From: Kocuria dechangensis
GTDB taxonomy: Bacteria; Actinomycetota; Actinomycetes; Actinomycetales; Micrococcaceae
NCBI RefSeq assembly: GCF_014636775.1
Contig: NZ_BMEQ01000009.1
Location: 62,001-126,000, forward strand
Length of the DNA: 64,000 nucleotides
Direction: 5' to 3'
Shown here: positions 47,301 to 55,220 of the stretch, piece after piece
Numbering within the stretch: the stretch's first letter is position 1
How the letters are laid out: each line of letters opens with the position of its first letter
The notes under the pieces: generated by a model
What the model saw: the letters and a program-made list of their open reading frames with translations, nothing else
Databases searched by the model: none
What the model was told of the DNA's origin: nothing
Program-made: the position numbers and the translations under genes

Positions 47301-48459
47301 GGGCGAGGACCTGGAGCTGCTGAAGGCGGAGCTGCACGACGAGATCCGGCGCGCCCTGGCCGAGTCCCTCGGCGCGGTCCCCGCCGCGGCCCGGGGCGCC
47401 GCCGGGACCTCCGGGCGCCCCGGCCGCGGGGACGCCCCGGCCCCCGCCCCGCGCGCGCCGGAGCCGGCGCGGCCCGCGCTGGAGCGGTCGGGGCTGACCG
47501 CGTGGCCGGAGCAGGACGTGCCGCGCACCGTCGAGTCCACGGTGGCGGGCCAGCGGATCACCGGCTACCCCGCGCTGGTCCCCGAGGAGCGGGACCGGAC
47601 CGCGCCCGGGCGGAGCGGCAAGGACAGCAGGAGCGGGAAGGACAGCGGGCGCGGGAAGGACCGCAGGGGGGGCGGGCAGGCCGGGGCGCAGGGCGCCACG
47701 GTGGCCGTGCGCATCCTCTCCTCGGCCGCCGAGCAGCGGGCGGCCCAGCGCCGCGGCGTGATCGCCCTGCTGCAGCTGCGCCTCCCCTCCCCCGAGCGGT
47801 ACGTGCTGGAGCACCTCAACAACCGGGAGAAGCTCGTCTTCACCCAGAACCCGCACGGGTCCGTGACCGAGCTCATCGCCGACTGCACGGTGGCCGCGAT
47901 CGACAAGCTCGTCCCGGACGAGCCCCCCTTCACCCGCGCGGAGTTCGACCGGCTGCACGACCACGTGCGCGCCGAGCTCATCGACACGGTCTTCCAGGTC
48001 ACGGCGCTCGTGGAGCAAGTGCTCTCGGGCGCAGCGCGGATCCGCAAGGCGCTCAAGCAGTCGGCGTCGCTGGCGGCGATCAACTCCCTCAACGACGTCA
48101 AGGCCCAGCTGGAGCACCTGGTGCACCCGGGCTTCGTGGCGGCGACCGGCTGGGAGCAGCTCCAGCACCTGCCGCGCTACGTGCGGGCCATGGAGGTGCG
48201 GCTCGAGAAGCTCGCCGGGCACCTGCAGCGGGACACGGCGGGCATGCTCGCCGTGCAGAAGCTGGAGGACGACTACGACGCCGCGCTCGACGCGCTGCCG
48301 GCCGCGATGGCGGTGCCGGACGAGCTGCGCCGGGTGGGCTGGATGATCGAGGAGCTGCGGGTCTCGCTGTTCGCCCAGGAGCTGGGCACCGCCCACACGG
48401 TCTCGGAGAAGCGGATCCGCAAGGCGCTCAAGGACGCCCTGGAGGCGGCACGGCCCTGA
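44356..48459 (+). CDS. hrpA: ATP-dependent RNA helicase HrpA
   Basis: 1367 residues, a DEAH-box helicase. Motif I GETGSGKTTQIPK (about 36-48), motif II DEAHERSLNIDFLLGYL, motif VI QRSGRCGRVSDG, then HA2/OB-type domains and the large C-terminal DUF3418 region. An acidic insert near 220-240 and a Gly/Ser/Lys/Arg linker near 1085-1105 are low complexity. In E. coli HrpA rescues stalled or collided ribosomes; the function here is by homology. It converges with the HIT gene, 10 bp between stops. Confidence 0.96.
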   Translation: MSAPVSSPRTLVYPEHLPVSARREDIMSAIAGHQVVVIAGETGSGKTTQIPKMCLELGLGERGLIGHTQPRRIAARSVAERIAEEMGEKVGGTVGYQVRFTSEVGADSRIKLMTDGILLAEIQHDRLLRRYSAIIIDEAHERSLNIDFLLGYLRRILPQRPDLKIVITSATIDPDRFARHFAPVPDDGAEPSPAPVIEVSGRTFPVEIRWRPLSEPRSGDGGTDAEDAGDGLEDEDRDPIDAVCDAVEELSHEAPGDILVFFAGEREIRDAQEALQGTLKRVRGMADAEILPLFGRLSMAEQHRVFAPSGRRRIVLATNVAETSLTVPGIKYVIDPGTARISRYSARTKVQRLPIERISQASANQRSGRCGRVSDGICIRLYSEEDYLSRPEFTDPEILRTNLAAVILQMTAVGVVNEPGDIERFPFVEPPESRSVKDGVALLRELGALKEPRGASPRGRREEDSGGPLTPVGRQLAQLPVDPRLGRMIVEADRRGCAREVMVLAAALTVQDPRERPLEKRQQADELHKRFADETSDFTSWLLLWQYVQEQQEELSSTRFRKLCQREFLNFLRIREWQDLYAQLRQMGQQVGIRVGKGREVDPAGKEREIHVSLLAGLLSHIGLKDERKREYQGARGTRFAIFPGSNLFKKSPDWVMSAELVETSRLWARVNAAIDPLWAEELAPGLVKRSVSEPHWSRAEGSVMAYEKVTLYGVPIVARRRINFWRVDPAEARELFVRHALVEGDWQTRHRFFERNRRRLAEVEELENRLRRKDLRIDDETLFAFYDERIPASVVSARHFDSWWKKARQQDEHLLDLDPESLIAEDARDYDESLYPRQWVRRTRDGELVLDLDYEFAPGSDHADGVTVRVPVLFLNQLDPEQFEWQIPGFRTELVTALIKSLPKAVRRNFVPAPDVARQAVAMLGQDFDPAVDALEPSLELALRRLRGHVVPPGSWNWDAVPAHLRMRFQVRDRRNRVLGEGEDLELLKAELHDEIRRALAESLGAVPAAARGAAGTSGRPGRGDAPAPAPRAPEPARPALERSGLTAWPEQDVPRTVESTVAGQRITGYPALVPEERDRTAPGRSGKDSRSGKDSGRGKDRRGGGQAGAQGATVAVRILSSAAEQRAAQRRGVIALLQLRLPSPERYVLEHLNNREKLVFTQNPHGSVTELIADCTVAAIDKLVPDEPPFTRAEFDRLHDHVRAELIDTVFQVTALVEQVLSGAARIRKALKQSASLAAINSLNDVKAQLEHLVHPGFVAATGWEQLQHLPRYVRAMEVRLEKLAGHLQRDTAGMLAVQKLEDDYDAALDALPAAMAVPDELRRVGWMIEELRVSLFAQELGTAHTVSEKRIRKALKDALEAARP

Positions 48460-48469
48460 CCGGCGCGCG

Positions 48470-48898
48470 TCAGCCGCGGGGGACGAACTCCCCGTGCCCG
48501 GCCTCGGTCAGCGCCGACCTCAGCTTCTCGGCGGCCTCGTCCATCCACGCCGGCTCGGGGTCGCGGATGACGTTGACGAACTGGAACTGCTCGACCGTGT
48601 CCGCGGGCCAGACGTGGATGTGGGTGTGGGGGACCTCGAAGCCCTGGATCATCTGGCCCACGCGCGCCGGGCGCCACACGGCGTCGAGGGCCCGGCCGAT
48701 CTTCTGCGCGACCAGCATCAGGTGCGCGGCGAGGTCCTCCGGCAGGTCGATCCAGTGGTCGTGCTCCTCGCGCGGGACCACGAGGGTGTGGCCCTGGGAG
48801 AGCGGGTCGATGGACAGGAACGCCACGGCGCGGTCGTCCTGCCACACGAAGCGGCCGGGGATCTCGCCGTCGATGATCTTGGTGAACACGGTGCTCAT
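48470..48898 (-). CDS. HIT family protein
   Basis: 142 residues. The histidine triad is HTHIHVWP near residues 100-107; IPGRFVWQDD and SQGHTLVVPREEHDHW are typical HINT-branch segments. Hydrolyses nucleoside phosphoramidates or dinucleotides, by family. ATG with a GAAAGG site eight to nine bases upstream. Confidence 0.92.
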   Translation of the reverse strand: MSTVFTKIIDGEIPGRFVWQDDRAVAFLSIDPLSQGHTLVVPREEHDHWIDLPEDLAAHLMLVAQKIGRALDAVWRPARVGQMIQGFEVPHTHIHVWPADTVEQFQFVNVIRDPEPAWMDEAAEKLRSALTEAGHGEFVPRG

Positions 48899-48982
48899 GG
48901 GAGACCTTTCGTCGTCGTCGGAAGGGAGCGGAGGAGCAGGGGGAAGGGCCGGGGAGGCGGGAGCCGGGTCCGGGCCGGCGGG

Positions 48983-49645
48983 TCAGAGGACGACGCGCTC
49001 GCCCACCCCCAGGTGCCGGTACCGGACGCCGTACTTGGCGGCGAACGCCGAGACCTGCTTCTCGATGATGCGGAAGCCGGCGGGCGAGAGCAGGCCGTCG
49101 TGGATCTGGTGGACCTGCCGCGGCCGCACGGCCACGACGAAGTCGATGACCTCGGACATCTTGTTCCACGGGGCGTGGAGGGGGGCCAGCAGCACGGGCA
49201 CGGACAGCCCGTGGGGGACCACGAGCGAGTCCCCGGGGTGGTAGACGGTGCCGTCGATCAGGTAGCCGATGTTGTCGACGGTGCGGATCTGGGGGTGGAT
49301 GAGCGCGTGCTGGCCGCCGAAGGTCCGCACCGTGAAGCCGTCGAGCTCCAGGACGGTCTCCGGTTCCGCGTCGTGGACGGCGAACCCCTCCCCCAGCTCC
49401 TCGCGGAGCCCGGCGGCCACGGAGGCGGGGGCGTGCACCGCGGTGCCCGGGTGGGCGCGCAGGTGCGCCAGCAGCGGCTCGCGGTCCAGGTGGTCCGGGT
49501 GGACGTGGGTCACGAGCACGTGGTGGGCGCCGTCGAGCGCCTCCGCCAGCTCCCCGGGCTCCGAGAGGTTGCCCGGGTCGACCACCAGGACCCGGCCCGC
49601 CTTCTCGAGCCGGACGCACGAGTGGGTGTACTTGGTCAGCTCCAT
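48983..49645 (-). CDS. Metallo-beta-lactamase-fold hydrolase
   Basis: 220 residues. THVHPDHLD carries the HxHxDH zinc-binding motif; further ligands lie at GDSLVVP and the HAPWNKM region. UlaG-like/MBL-fold proteins of this small size hydrolyse diverse esters or phosphodiesters; substrate unknown. No signal peptide. TAGGCT seven bases before the ATG implies a leaderless mRNA. Confidence 0.85.
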   Translation of the reverse strand: MELTKYTHSCVRLEKAGRVLVVDPGNLSEPGELAEALDGAHHVLVTHVHPDHLDREPLLAHLRAHPGTAVHAPASVAAGLREELGEGFAVHDAEPETVLELDGFTVRTFGGQHALIHPQIRTVDNIGYLIDGTVYHPGDSLVVPHGLSVPVLLAPLHAPWNKMSEVIDFVVAVRPRQVHQIHDGLLSPAGFRIIEKQVSAFAAKYGVRYRHLGVGERVVL

Positions 49646-49652
49646 GGGGCTC

Positions 49653-49658
49653 AGCCTA
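49653..49658 (-). promoter_or_regulatory. -10 hexamer of leaderless MBL-fold gene
   Basis: TAGGCT on the minus strand, 7 bases before the ATG at 49645. Confidence 0.6.
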
Positions 49659-49712
49659 GCCCCGCCGCCCGTCCCGGGGCGGGACGGGCGGCACGCGCCG
49701 GGCGGCAGTTGT

Positions 49713-49718
49713 TAAGCT
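49713..49718 (+). promoter_or_regulatory. -10 of the zur gene
   Basis: TAAGCT on the plus strand, 63 bases before the zur start and 4 bases before a GTG that opens a short leader frame. Confidence 0.45.
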
Positions 49719-49722
49719 GGGG

Positions 49723-49785
49723 GTGCAGCCCCCTCCGGGACCAGACGAGGACCACACGGGGACCATACGGAAGGACGAGGCGTGA
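49723..49785 (+). CDS. Possible 20-residue leader peptide before zur
   Basis: GTG at 49723 opens 20 codons whose TGA overlaps the zur GTG (GTGA). The content (Pro, Asp, Glu) shows no family. Spacing from the -10 is short for a leaderless start, so translation is doubtful. Confidence 0.22.
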   Translation: MQPPPGPDEDHTGTIRKDEA

Positions 49786-50210
49786 GCGTGAGGACGACCG
49801 GGCGCGGCCCGAGCGAGGTGCGCAACACCCGCCAGCGCCGCGTGATCGCGGAGGCCCTGACCTCCCTGGAGGACTTCATCTCCACCCAGGACCTGCACGC
49901 GCTGCTGCGGGAGCGCGGCGAGTCCGTGTCCCTGGCGACGACCTACCGTATCCTGCAGTCGATGTCCGAGCTCGGGGAGCTCGACGTCCTGCGCAGCGAC
50001 GACGGCGAGGCGATCTACCGCCGGTGCTCCGCTGAGCACCACCACCACCACCTCGTGTGCCGCCGCTGCGGGGCGGCGGTGGAGCTGGAGGCCCCCGCCG
50101 TCGAGGAGTGGGCCGGGCGCACCGCCGCGGCCCACGGCTTCACGGAGGTCGACCACACGGTGGAGATCACGGGCGTGTGCGCCGCGTGCAGCGCCCAGGA
50201 CCGCGAGTGA
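49782..50210 (+). CDS. zur: Fur-family metalloregulator, probably Zur
   Basis: 142 residues. An N-terminal winged helix (TRQRRVIAEALTSLEDFISTQDLHALL; SLATTYRILQSMSELGELDVL) binds DNA. EHHHHHLVCRRCG and CAAC at the C-terminus give the structural and sensing zinc sites typical of Zur. Zinc identity is supported by the nearby znuABC genes and the Zur-type palindrome before znuA. Represses zinc uptake when zinc is replete. GTG with AAGGACGAGG upstream. Confidence 0.87.
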   Translation: MSVRTTGRGPSEVRNTRQRRVIAEALTSLEDFISTQDLHALLRERGESVSLATTYRILQSMSELGELDVLRSDDGEAIYRRCSAEHHHHHLVCRRCGAAVELEAPAVEEWAGRTAAAHGFTEVDHTVEITGVCAACSAQDRE

Positions 50211-50235
50211 GCCGCCCCTGTCCCGGCGGGCCCCG

Positions 50236-51204
50236 GTGACCGGCCCCCGGCGCTCCCCCCGCCCCGGGACGGGGACCTGGTTCCTGGCCGTGAACCCCAC
50301 CGCCGGCCGCGGCCGCGCCCTCGAGCACGCGCACCGCGCCGCCGAGCTGCTGCGCACGGGCGGCGACGACGCCGTGGTGCTCGCCGCGCCCGATCCCGCG
50401 GCCCTGGTCGAGCTGGTCCGCGACCGGCTGCGGGCCTCCGCCCTGACGGCCCGCGCCCTCGTGGTCGTGGGCGGGGACGGGATGGTGCACGCCGGCCTGG
50501 GGGTGCTCGTGGAGCTCGCCGGGCAGGGCGTCGCGATCCCCCTCGGGATCGTCCCCTCGGGCAGCGGCAACGATCTGGCGCGCCACCTCGGCGTGCCGGA
50601 CCGGGACCCCGAGGCCGCGGCCGGGCGGATCCTGCGCCGGCTCGACGAGCCCGTGCCCCGCCTGCTCGACGTGGGGCGCGCGCGCTTCGCGGACGGCCGC
50701 ACCGCCTGCTTCGCGACGGCGCTGTGCGCGGGCTTCGACGCCGCGGTCAACGAGCGCGCCAACCGGTGGCGCCGGCCCGCCGGGTCCGCCAAGTACCTCG
50801 GCGCCGTGCTCGTGGAGCTGCTGCGGCTGCGCACCATCTCCTACCGCCTGGAGGTCGTGGACGCCGCCGGGGCCGTCCGGGAGGAGCGGCGGGAGGCGAT
50901 GCTGCTCAACGTCGCGAACACGTCCTCGATCGGCGGGGGCCTGCGGATCGTGCCGGACGCCCGGCACGACGACGGGCTGCTGGAGCTGTTCAGCGTGGCC
51001 CCGATGGGCCGGGCCCGGTTCCTGCGGGTGTTCCCCACCCTGTTCACCGGCCGGCACGTGGGGCTCGACGCGGTGCGGATCGAGCGCGTGCGCTCGGTCG
51101 CCGTCGACGCCGCGGACGTCACCGCCTACGCGGACGGGGAGCGGCTCGCGCCCCTCCCCGTCCGCGTCGACGTCCTGCCCTCCGCCCTGCGCGTGCTGGC
51201 CTGA
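50236..51204 (+). CDS. Diacylglycerol/lipid kinase family protein
   Basis: 322 residues. VNPTAGRGRA, VVVGGDGMVH and PSGSGNDLARHLG are the nucleotide-binding motifs of the DAGK catalytic fold. Members phosphorylate diacylglycerol or related lipids at the membrane face. GTG start 25 bases after zur, so probably co-transcribed; a role in zinc homeostasis is not implied. It converges with znuB. Confidence 0.9.
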   Translation: MTGPRRSPRPGTGTWFLAVNPTAGRGRALEHAHRAAELLRTGGDDAVVLAAPDPAALVELVRDRLRASALTARALVVVGGDGMVHAGLGVLVELAGQGVAIPLGIVPSGSGNDLARHLGVPDRDPEAAAGRILRRLDEPVPRLLDVGRARFADGRTACFATALCAGFDAAVNERANRWRRPAGSAKYLGAVLVELLRLRTISYRLEVVDAAGAVREERREAMLLNVANTSSIGGGLRIVPDARHDDGLLELFSVAPMGRARFLRVFPTLFTGRHVGLDAVRIERVRSVAVDAADVTAYADGERLAPLPVRVDVLPSALRVLA

Positions 51205-51228
51205 GCCCGGCGCCGCCGGAGGGCCCGG

Positions 51229-52107
51229 TCAGCGGCGGGAGCGCACGGTCGCGGCCGCGCGGGAGAGCAGCCAGAGCAGGAACGAGATCGTGGTGACGTA
51301 CGGGCTGATGGGCAGCGACCCGCCCAGCGCCAGGAGGATCCCGCCGACCATCGCGAGCTCCGCGAACACCACGGACAGGACCACGATCCGCACGGGCGAG
51401 GCCGTGAGGTTCATGGCCGCCGCCGCCGGGGTGATCAGCAGCGCGAGCACGAGCAGCGCGCCCACGATCTGCACGGACATCGCGACGGCCACGCCCAGCA
51501 GGACCATGAACACGACCGAGATCCCGCGCACGGGCAGCCCCTTCGCCTCGGCGGCGAGGGGGTCCGCGCTCGCGAAGGTCAGCGGCCGCCACATCACGGA
51601 CAGGCCCACGAGCACGACGGCGGAGAGCACCGCCATGCTGGTGAGCTGGACGGGGTCCACGGAGACGATCTGGCCGGTGAGCAGGGAGAACTTGTTCGCC
51701 GAGCGCCCCTGGTACAGGGACAGGAAGAGGATGCCGAGGCCCAGTCCGAAGGGCATGAGCACGCCCACGACGGAGTTGGACTCCCGGGCCCGCAGCCCCA
51801 TGAGGGCCATGACGAGAGCCGCCAGCACGGAGCCCGCCAGGGAGCCCGTCACCACGTCCGCGCCCACGAGCAGGGCGGCGGCCGCTCCCGCGAAGGACAG
51901 CTCGGCGATGCCGTGCACGGAGAACGCGAGGTCGCGCATCATGACGAACGTGCCCACCACGCCGCCGACGAGCCCCAGCAGCGCGCCGGCCCAGATGGAG
52001 CTGCTGAGCAGGCTCAGCAGCTCCCCGTAGTCCTCGAAGACGAAGACGGACGAGACGACGCGATCCCAGTCGAGGGCCGCCGGGAGGGACGGGACCCCGG
52101 GGCTCAC
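51229..52107 (-). CDS. znuB: Zinc/manganese ABC transporter permease
   Basis: 292 residues with about eight membrane spans (ABC-3 family). IWAGALLGLVGGVVGTFVMMRDLAFSVHGIAELSFAG is the conserved second-helix region with its His/Glu pair. GTG overlaps the ATPase stop (GTGA). Third gene of the znuA-C-B operon. Confidence 0.92.
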   Translation of the reverse strand: MSPGVPSLPAALDWDRVVSSVFVFEDYGELLSLLSSSIWAGALLGLVGGVVGTFVMMRDLAFSVHGIAELSFAGAAAALLVGADVVTGSLAGSVLAALVMALMGLRARESNSVVGVLMPFGLGLGILFLSLYQGRSANKFSLLTGQIVSVDPVQLTSMAVLSAVVLVGLSVMWRPLTFASADPLAAEAKGLPVRGISVVFMVLLGVAVAMSVQIVGALLVLALLITPAAAAMNLTASPVRIVVLSVVFAELAMVGGILLALGGSLPISPYVTTISFLLWLLSRAAATVRSRR

Positions 52108-52919
52108 AGGGCCATCTCCTGGTCGTCGTGGGTGTGGTGGGAGCTGTCGGGGTGGCCCACGACCACCACGCGGCCGCCGGTGCGGACCACGTCGATGCGG
52201 GTGCCGTAGAGCTCCGAGAGGACGTCGCCGCGCAGCACCTCGTCGGGGGTGCCGACCCGGAACCTGCCCCCCGCCAGGTACAGGACCCGGTCCACGTGCT
52301 CGATGATCGGGTTGATCTCGTGGGTGACGAACACGACCGCGGCGTCCGTGCGCCGGCGCTGCTCGTCCACCAGCTCGCTCACGGCGTGCTGGTGGTGCAG
52401 GTCCAGGGACAGCAGCGCCTCGTCGCACAGCAGCAGCTCCGGGTCGCCGGCGATCGCCTGGGCGATCCGCAGCCGCTGCTGCTCCCCGCCGGAGAGCGTG
52501 CCGACCGGGGCGTCGGCGTAGGACCCGGCGCCCACGAGCTCCAGCAGCTCGTCGACGCGCCGCCGGACGGAGCGGGTGCCCAGCCGGATCCCCCACCGGT
52601 GGCCGTCCACGCCGAGGCCCACGAGGTCGCGTGCCCGCAGCGGGGTGGAGGCGGCGAAGGCCCGCTGCTGCGGGACGTAGCCGATGCGCCCCGAGCCGCG
52701 GCGCGGCGGCTCCCCGGAGACCTCCACGGTGCCGGTGGTCAGGGGCAGCAGGCCCAGGAGGACCTTGAGGAAGCTGGTCTTGCCGGTGCCGTTGCCGCCG
52801 AGCACGGCGAAGTACTCGCCGGGACGGATGTCCAGGTCGAGCCCGTCCCACAGGACGCGGTCGCCGAACGCCAGGCCGGCCCCGCGCAGGGAGACGACGG
52901 GACGGGTCGCGGTGCTCAC
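52104..52919 (-). CDS. znuC: Zinc/manganese ABC transporter ATPase
   Basis: 271 residues. Walker A GGNGTGKTS, signature LSGGEQQRL, Walker B LLLCDEALLSLD. The His/Asp-rich C-terminus (HPDSSHHTHDDQ) may hold zinc. GTGA overlaps join it to both neighbours, so the three proteins are made in coupled fashion. Confidence 0.92.
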   Translation of the reverse strand: MSTATRPVVSLRGAGLAFGDRVLWDGLDLDIRPGEYFAVLGGNGTGKTSFLKVLLGLLPLTTGTVEVSGEPPRRGSGRIGYVPQQRAFAASTPLRARDLVGLGVDGHRWGIRLGTRSVRRRVDELLELVGAGSYADAPVGTLSGGEQQRLRIAQAIAGDPELLLCDEALLSLDLHHQHAVSELVDEQRRRTDAAVVFVTHEINPIIEHVDRVLYLAGGRFRVGTPDEVLRGDVLSELYGTRIDVVRTGGRVVVVGHPDSSHHTHDDQEMAL

Positions 52920-53932
52920 TCCGCGGCCGTCCCGCTGCTCCGGGGCGGCAGGGTCCCGAGGGCCTCGAGCACCCGGTCGACGTTGCCGTCCATCCACTCG
53001 AGATAGCTGGTGCCCTCGGGCAGCGTCTCGGTGAACTCGACGACGGCGGCCCCCGCCTCCCGGGCGTCGTCGCGCAGCTGCTCGGTCTGGCCCGAGGCGG
53101 TCTGGGCGTTGAACGCGAGGAGCTGGACGTGGCCGTCCGCGATCTCCCGGCGGATGTCGCGGAGCACGAGCGGCGGGACGTCGGTCCCGCCCTCGATGGC
53201 CGCCGTGAACTCGGTGGGCGTGTCGTCGTGCAGCCCCGCGTCCTCCAGGAGGCGGACGGCGACCGGCTCCGTGGCCACGAACGCGGCGCCGTCGGCCGGG
53301 GCCTCGGCGAGCCGGCGCTCCAGGGCCGCGAGCTCGCCGGCGAAGGCCTCGGCGTTGGCCCCGTAGGCGTCGGCGCCGTCGGGGTCGAGCTCCGCCAGCC
53401 GGTCGGCGATCGCGCGCGCCACCTCGTCCGTCGAGCCGAGGTCGTACCAGACGTGCTCGTTGAGCCCGCCGTGGTCGTGCTCGTCCTCCCCGGCGGGCTG
53501 CGTCTCCCCTGCCGGTTCCTCGGCCGGCTCCCCGGTGGCGGCCTCCAGACCGGACGCCTCGACGGCGTTCACGACGGGGGCGTCGCCCTGCGCCGCGAGG
53601 TCCTCCATGAAGGCGTCGTAGCCGCCGCCGTTGAGGACCACGAGGTCCGCGTCCCGGACGGCGAGCCGGTCCTGCGCCGTGGCCTCGTAGGAGTGCGGGT
53701 CCTGGGCCGTCGAGTCGATGACGGGGTCGACCACGACGGCGTCGCCGCCGACCTCCCGGACCACGTCGGCCCACACCGAGGTGGTGGTGACCACGCTGAG
53801 GGCGTCGGAGGAGGCCTCACCGGTGGGCGCCTCCCCCTGGCCGCAGGCGGTGAGCCCGAGCAGCAGGGCGCCGGCGAGGCCCGCCGCGCGCAGGGGGCGG
53901 TGCGCGTGCGCCGCGGGGAGGGGTGTGGTCAT
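52916..53932 (-). CDS. znuA: Zinc-binding lipoprotein ZnuA
   Basis: 338 residues. Signal peptide ending in lipobox LGLTAC; mature protein has the cluster A-I metal-binding fold with DPHSYEA and an acidic/His loop (EDEHDHGGLNEHVWYD) typical of zinc binders. It captures zinc at the outer membrane face for ZnuBC. The ATG at 53932 has GGATCC upstream. A Zur-type palindrome lies 71 bases upstream, predicting repression by zinc-bound Zur. Confidence 0.93.
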   Translation of the reverse strand: MTTPLPAAHAHRPLRAAGLAGALLLGLTACGQGEAPTGEASSDALSVVTTTSVWADVVREVGGDAVVVDPVIDSTAQDPHSYEATAQDRLAVRDADLVVLNGGGYDAFMEDLAAQGDAPVVNAVEASGLEAATGEPAEEPAGETQPAGEDEHDHGGLNEHVWYDLGSTDEVARAIADRLAELDPDGADAYGANAEAFAGELAALERRLAEAPADGAAFVATEPVAVRLLEDAGLHDDTPTEFTAAIEGGTDVPPLVLRDIRREIADGHVQLLAFNAQTASGQTEQLRDDAREAGAAVVEFTETLPEGTSYLEWMDGNVDRVLEALGTLPPRSSGTAAE

Positions 53933-54002
53933 GGTGGATCCGTTTCTGCGCGGCCGGGCCCGGTCCGGGCCGGCCGCGGGACGTCGGGGAGCCGCTCCCC
54001 GG

Positions 54003-54019
54003 ATGAGAATGATTTTCAT
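54003..54019 (-). promoter_or_regulatory. Zur box upstream of znuA
   Basis: ATGAAAATCATTCTCAT on the minus strand, a 17-bp dyad with 7 of 8 pairs matching about a central base. It closely resembles TGAAAATCATTTTCA-type Zur operators and stands out as AT-rich in GC-rich DNA. Confidence 0.85.
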
Positions 54020-54063
54020 TTGCGCCGCCCATGGTACCAAGGGCCCGCGCCGGCCCACAACGC

Positions 54064-54110
54064 GCGGGCCCCCGGCCGGCACGGAGGGGTCCGGGCGGCC
54101 GGGGGCCCGC
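54064..54110 (-). terminator. Terminator after the CBS-domain gene pair
   Basis: GCGGGCCCCCGGCCG pairs exactly with CGGCCGGGGGCCCGC (15 bp) around a 17-base loop, just downstream of the second CBS gene on the minus strand. Confidence 0.6.
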
Positions 54111-54137
54111 GGTGCAGGGCGGACGGTCAGGGGCCGG

Positions 54138-55220
54138 TCAGCGCGGCGGGTCGGAGGAGTCCACCCGGTCCCCGCGGCGCTGCCGCCGGTCCTGGGTCGT
54201 GTCCCGGATCTCGCCCACGAGCTCCTCGATGACGTCCTCCAGGAACAGCACGCCCAGCGTGCGCCCCCCGGCGTCGACCACGCGCGCCAGGTGCGACCCG
54301 GTGCGCTGCATGGCCGCGAGCGCGTCGTCGATCTCGATGTCGGGGCGCAGGTTGGCGAGCGAGCGGACCCGGGTGACGGGCACCGGCTCGTTGTAGCGGC
54401 TCTCCGGGATCGACAGGACGTCCTTGATGTGCAGGTACCCGTTGAGCTCGCCGTCGTCCTCGGTCAGCGCGAAGCGGGAGAACCCGGTGCGGGCCACCGC
54501 CTTCTCGACCTCGGCCGGGGAGACGTCCTCGGGGAGGGTGACGAGCTGGCCCAGCGGGACCATGACGTCCTCCGTGCGCTTCGAGGAGAACTCCAGGGCG
54601 CCGGAGAGCAGGCCGGTCTCGTCCGCGACGGTGCCCTCCTTGGTCGACTCCTCCACGATGGACTGCAGCTCGTCGAGGGTGAAGGTCGAGGACACCTCGT
54701 CCTTCGGCTCGATCCCCATCAGCTTCAGGACGTGGTTGGACATCCAGTTCAGGGTCGCCGTGACCGGCTTGACCACGCGCGAGACGAGCACGAGCGGAGG
54801 GGCCAGCAGCAGCACGGCGCGGTCCGCCGCGGAGACGGACATGTTCTTGGGGACCATCTCCCCGAAGACCACGTGCAGGAAGGTCACCACGACCAGGGCC
54901 GTGAGGAACCCGCTGACGTCGGCGACCTCCGCCGGCACGCCCAGGTGCTCGAGCGGCCCGGACACGATGTGGTGCAGCGCCGGCTCGGAGATGTTGAGGA
55001 TCAGCAGCGAGCACACCGTGATGCCCAGCTGGCAGCAGGCCAGCATGAGGGAGACGTGCTCCATCGCGTACAGCGCCGTCCGGGCCCGCTTGTTGCCGGC
55101 GTCGGCGAGCGGCTCGATCTGGCTGCGCCGCGCGGACATGACGGCGAACTCGCCGCCCACGAAGAACGCGTTGCCGGCCAGCAGCACCACGAGCCAGGCC
55201 AGTCCTGCCCAGTCGCTCAT
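54138..55220 (-). CDS. CNNM/CorC-type membrane protein with CBS pair (second copy)
   Basis: 360 residues. N-terminal DUF21 membrane domain (NAFFVGGEFAVMSARRS; LGITVCSLLI; FGEMVPKN) followed by two CBS domains (about 200-335) ending in FLEDVIEELVGEI. It lacks the CorC_HlyC domain present in its neighbour. ATG overlaps the upstream stop (ATGA). Relatives affect magnesium or cobalt export; the ion is not determined. Confidence 0.87.
   Translation of the reverse strand: MSDWAGLAWLVVLLAGNAFFVGGEFAVMSARRSQIEPLADAGNKRARTALYAMEHVSLMLACCQLGITVCSLLILNISEPALHHIVSGPLEHLGVPAEVADVSGFLTALVVVTFLHVVFGEMVPKNMSVSAADRAVLLLAPPLVLVSRVVKPVTATLNWMSNHVLKLMGIEPKDEVSSTFTLDELQSIVEESTKEGTVADETGLLSGALEFSSKRTEDVMVPLGQLVTLPEDVSPAEVEKAVARTGFSRFALTEDDGELNGYLHIKDVLSIPESRYNEPVPVTRVRSLANLRPDIEIDDALAAMQRTGSHLARVVDAGGRTLGVLFLEDVIEELVGEIRDTTQDRRQRRGDRVDSSDPPR

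Noticed and set aside
44359-48396. 1345-codon open frame opposite hrpA
   Set aside because: Same artefact; His/Leu/Gly/Asp-rich translation with no motif.
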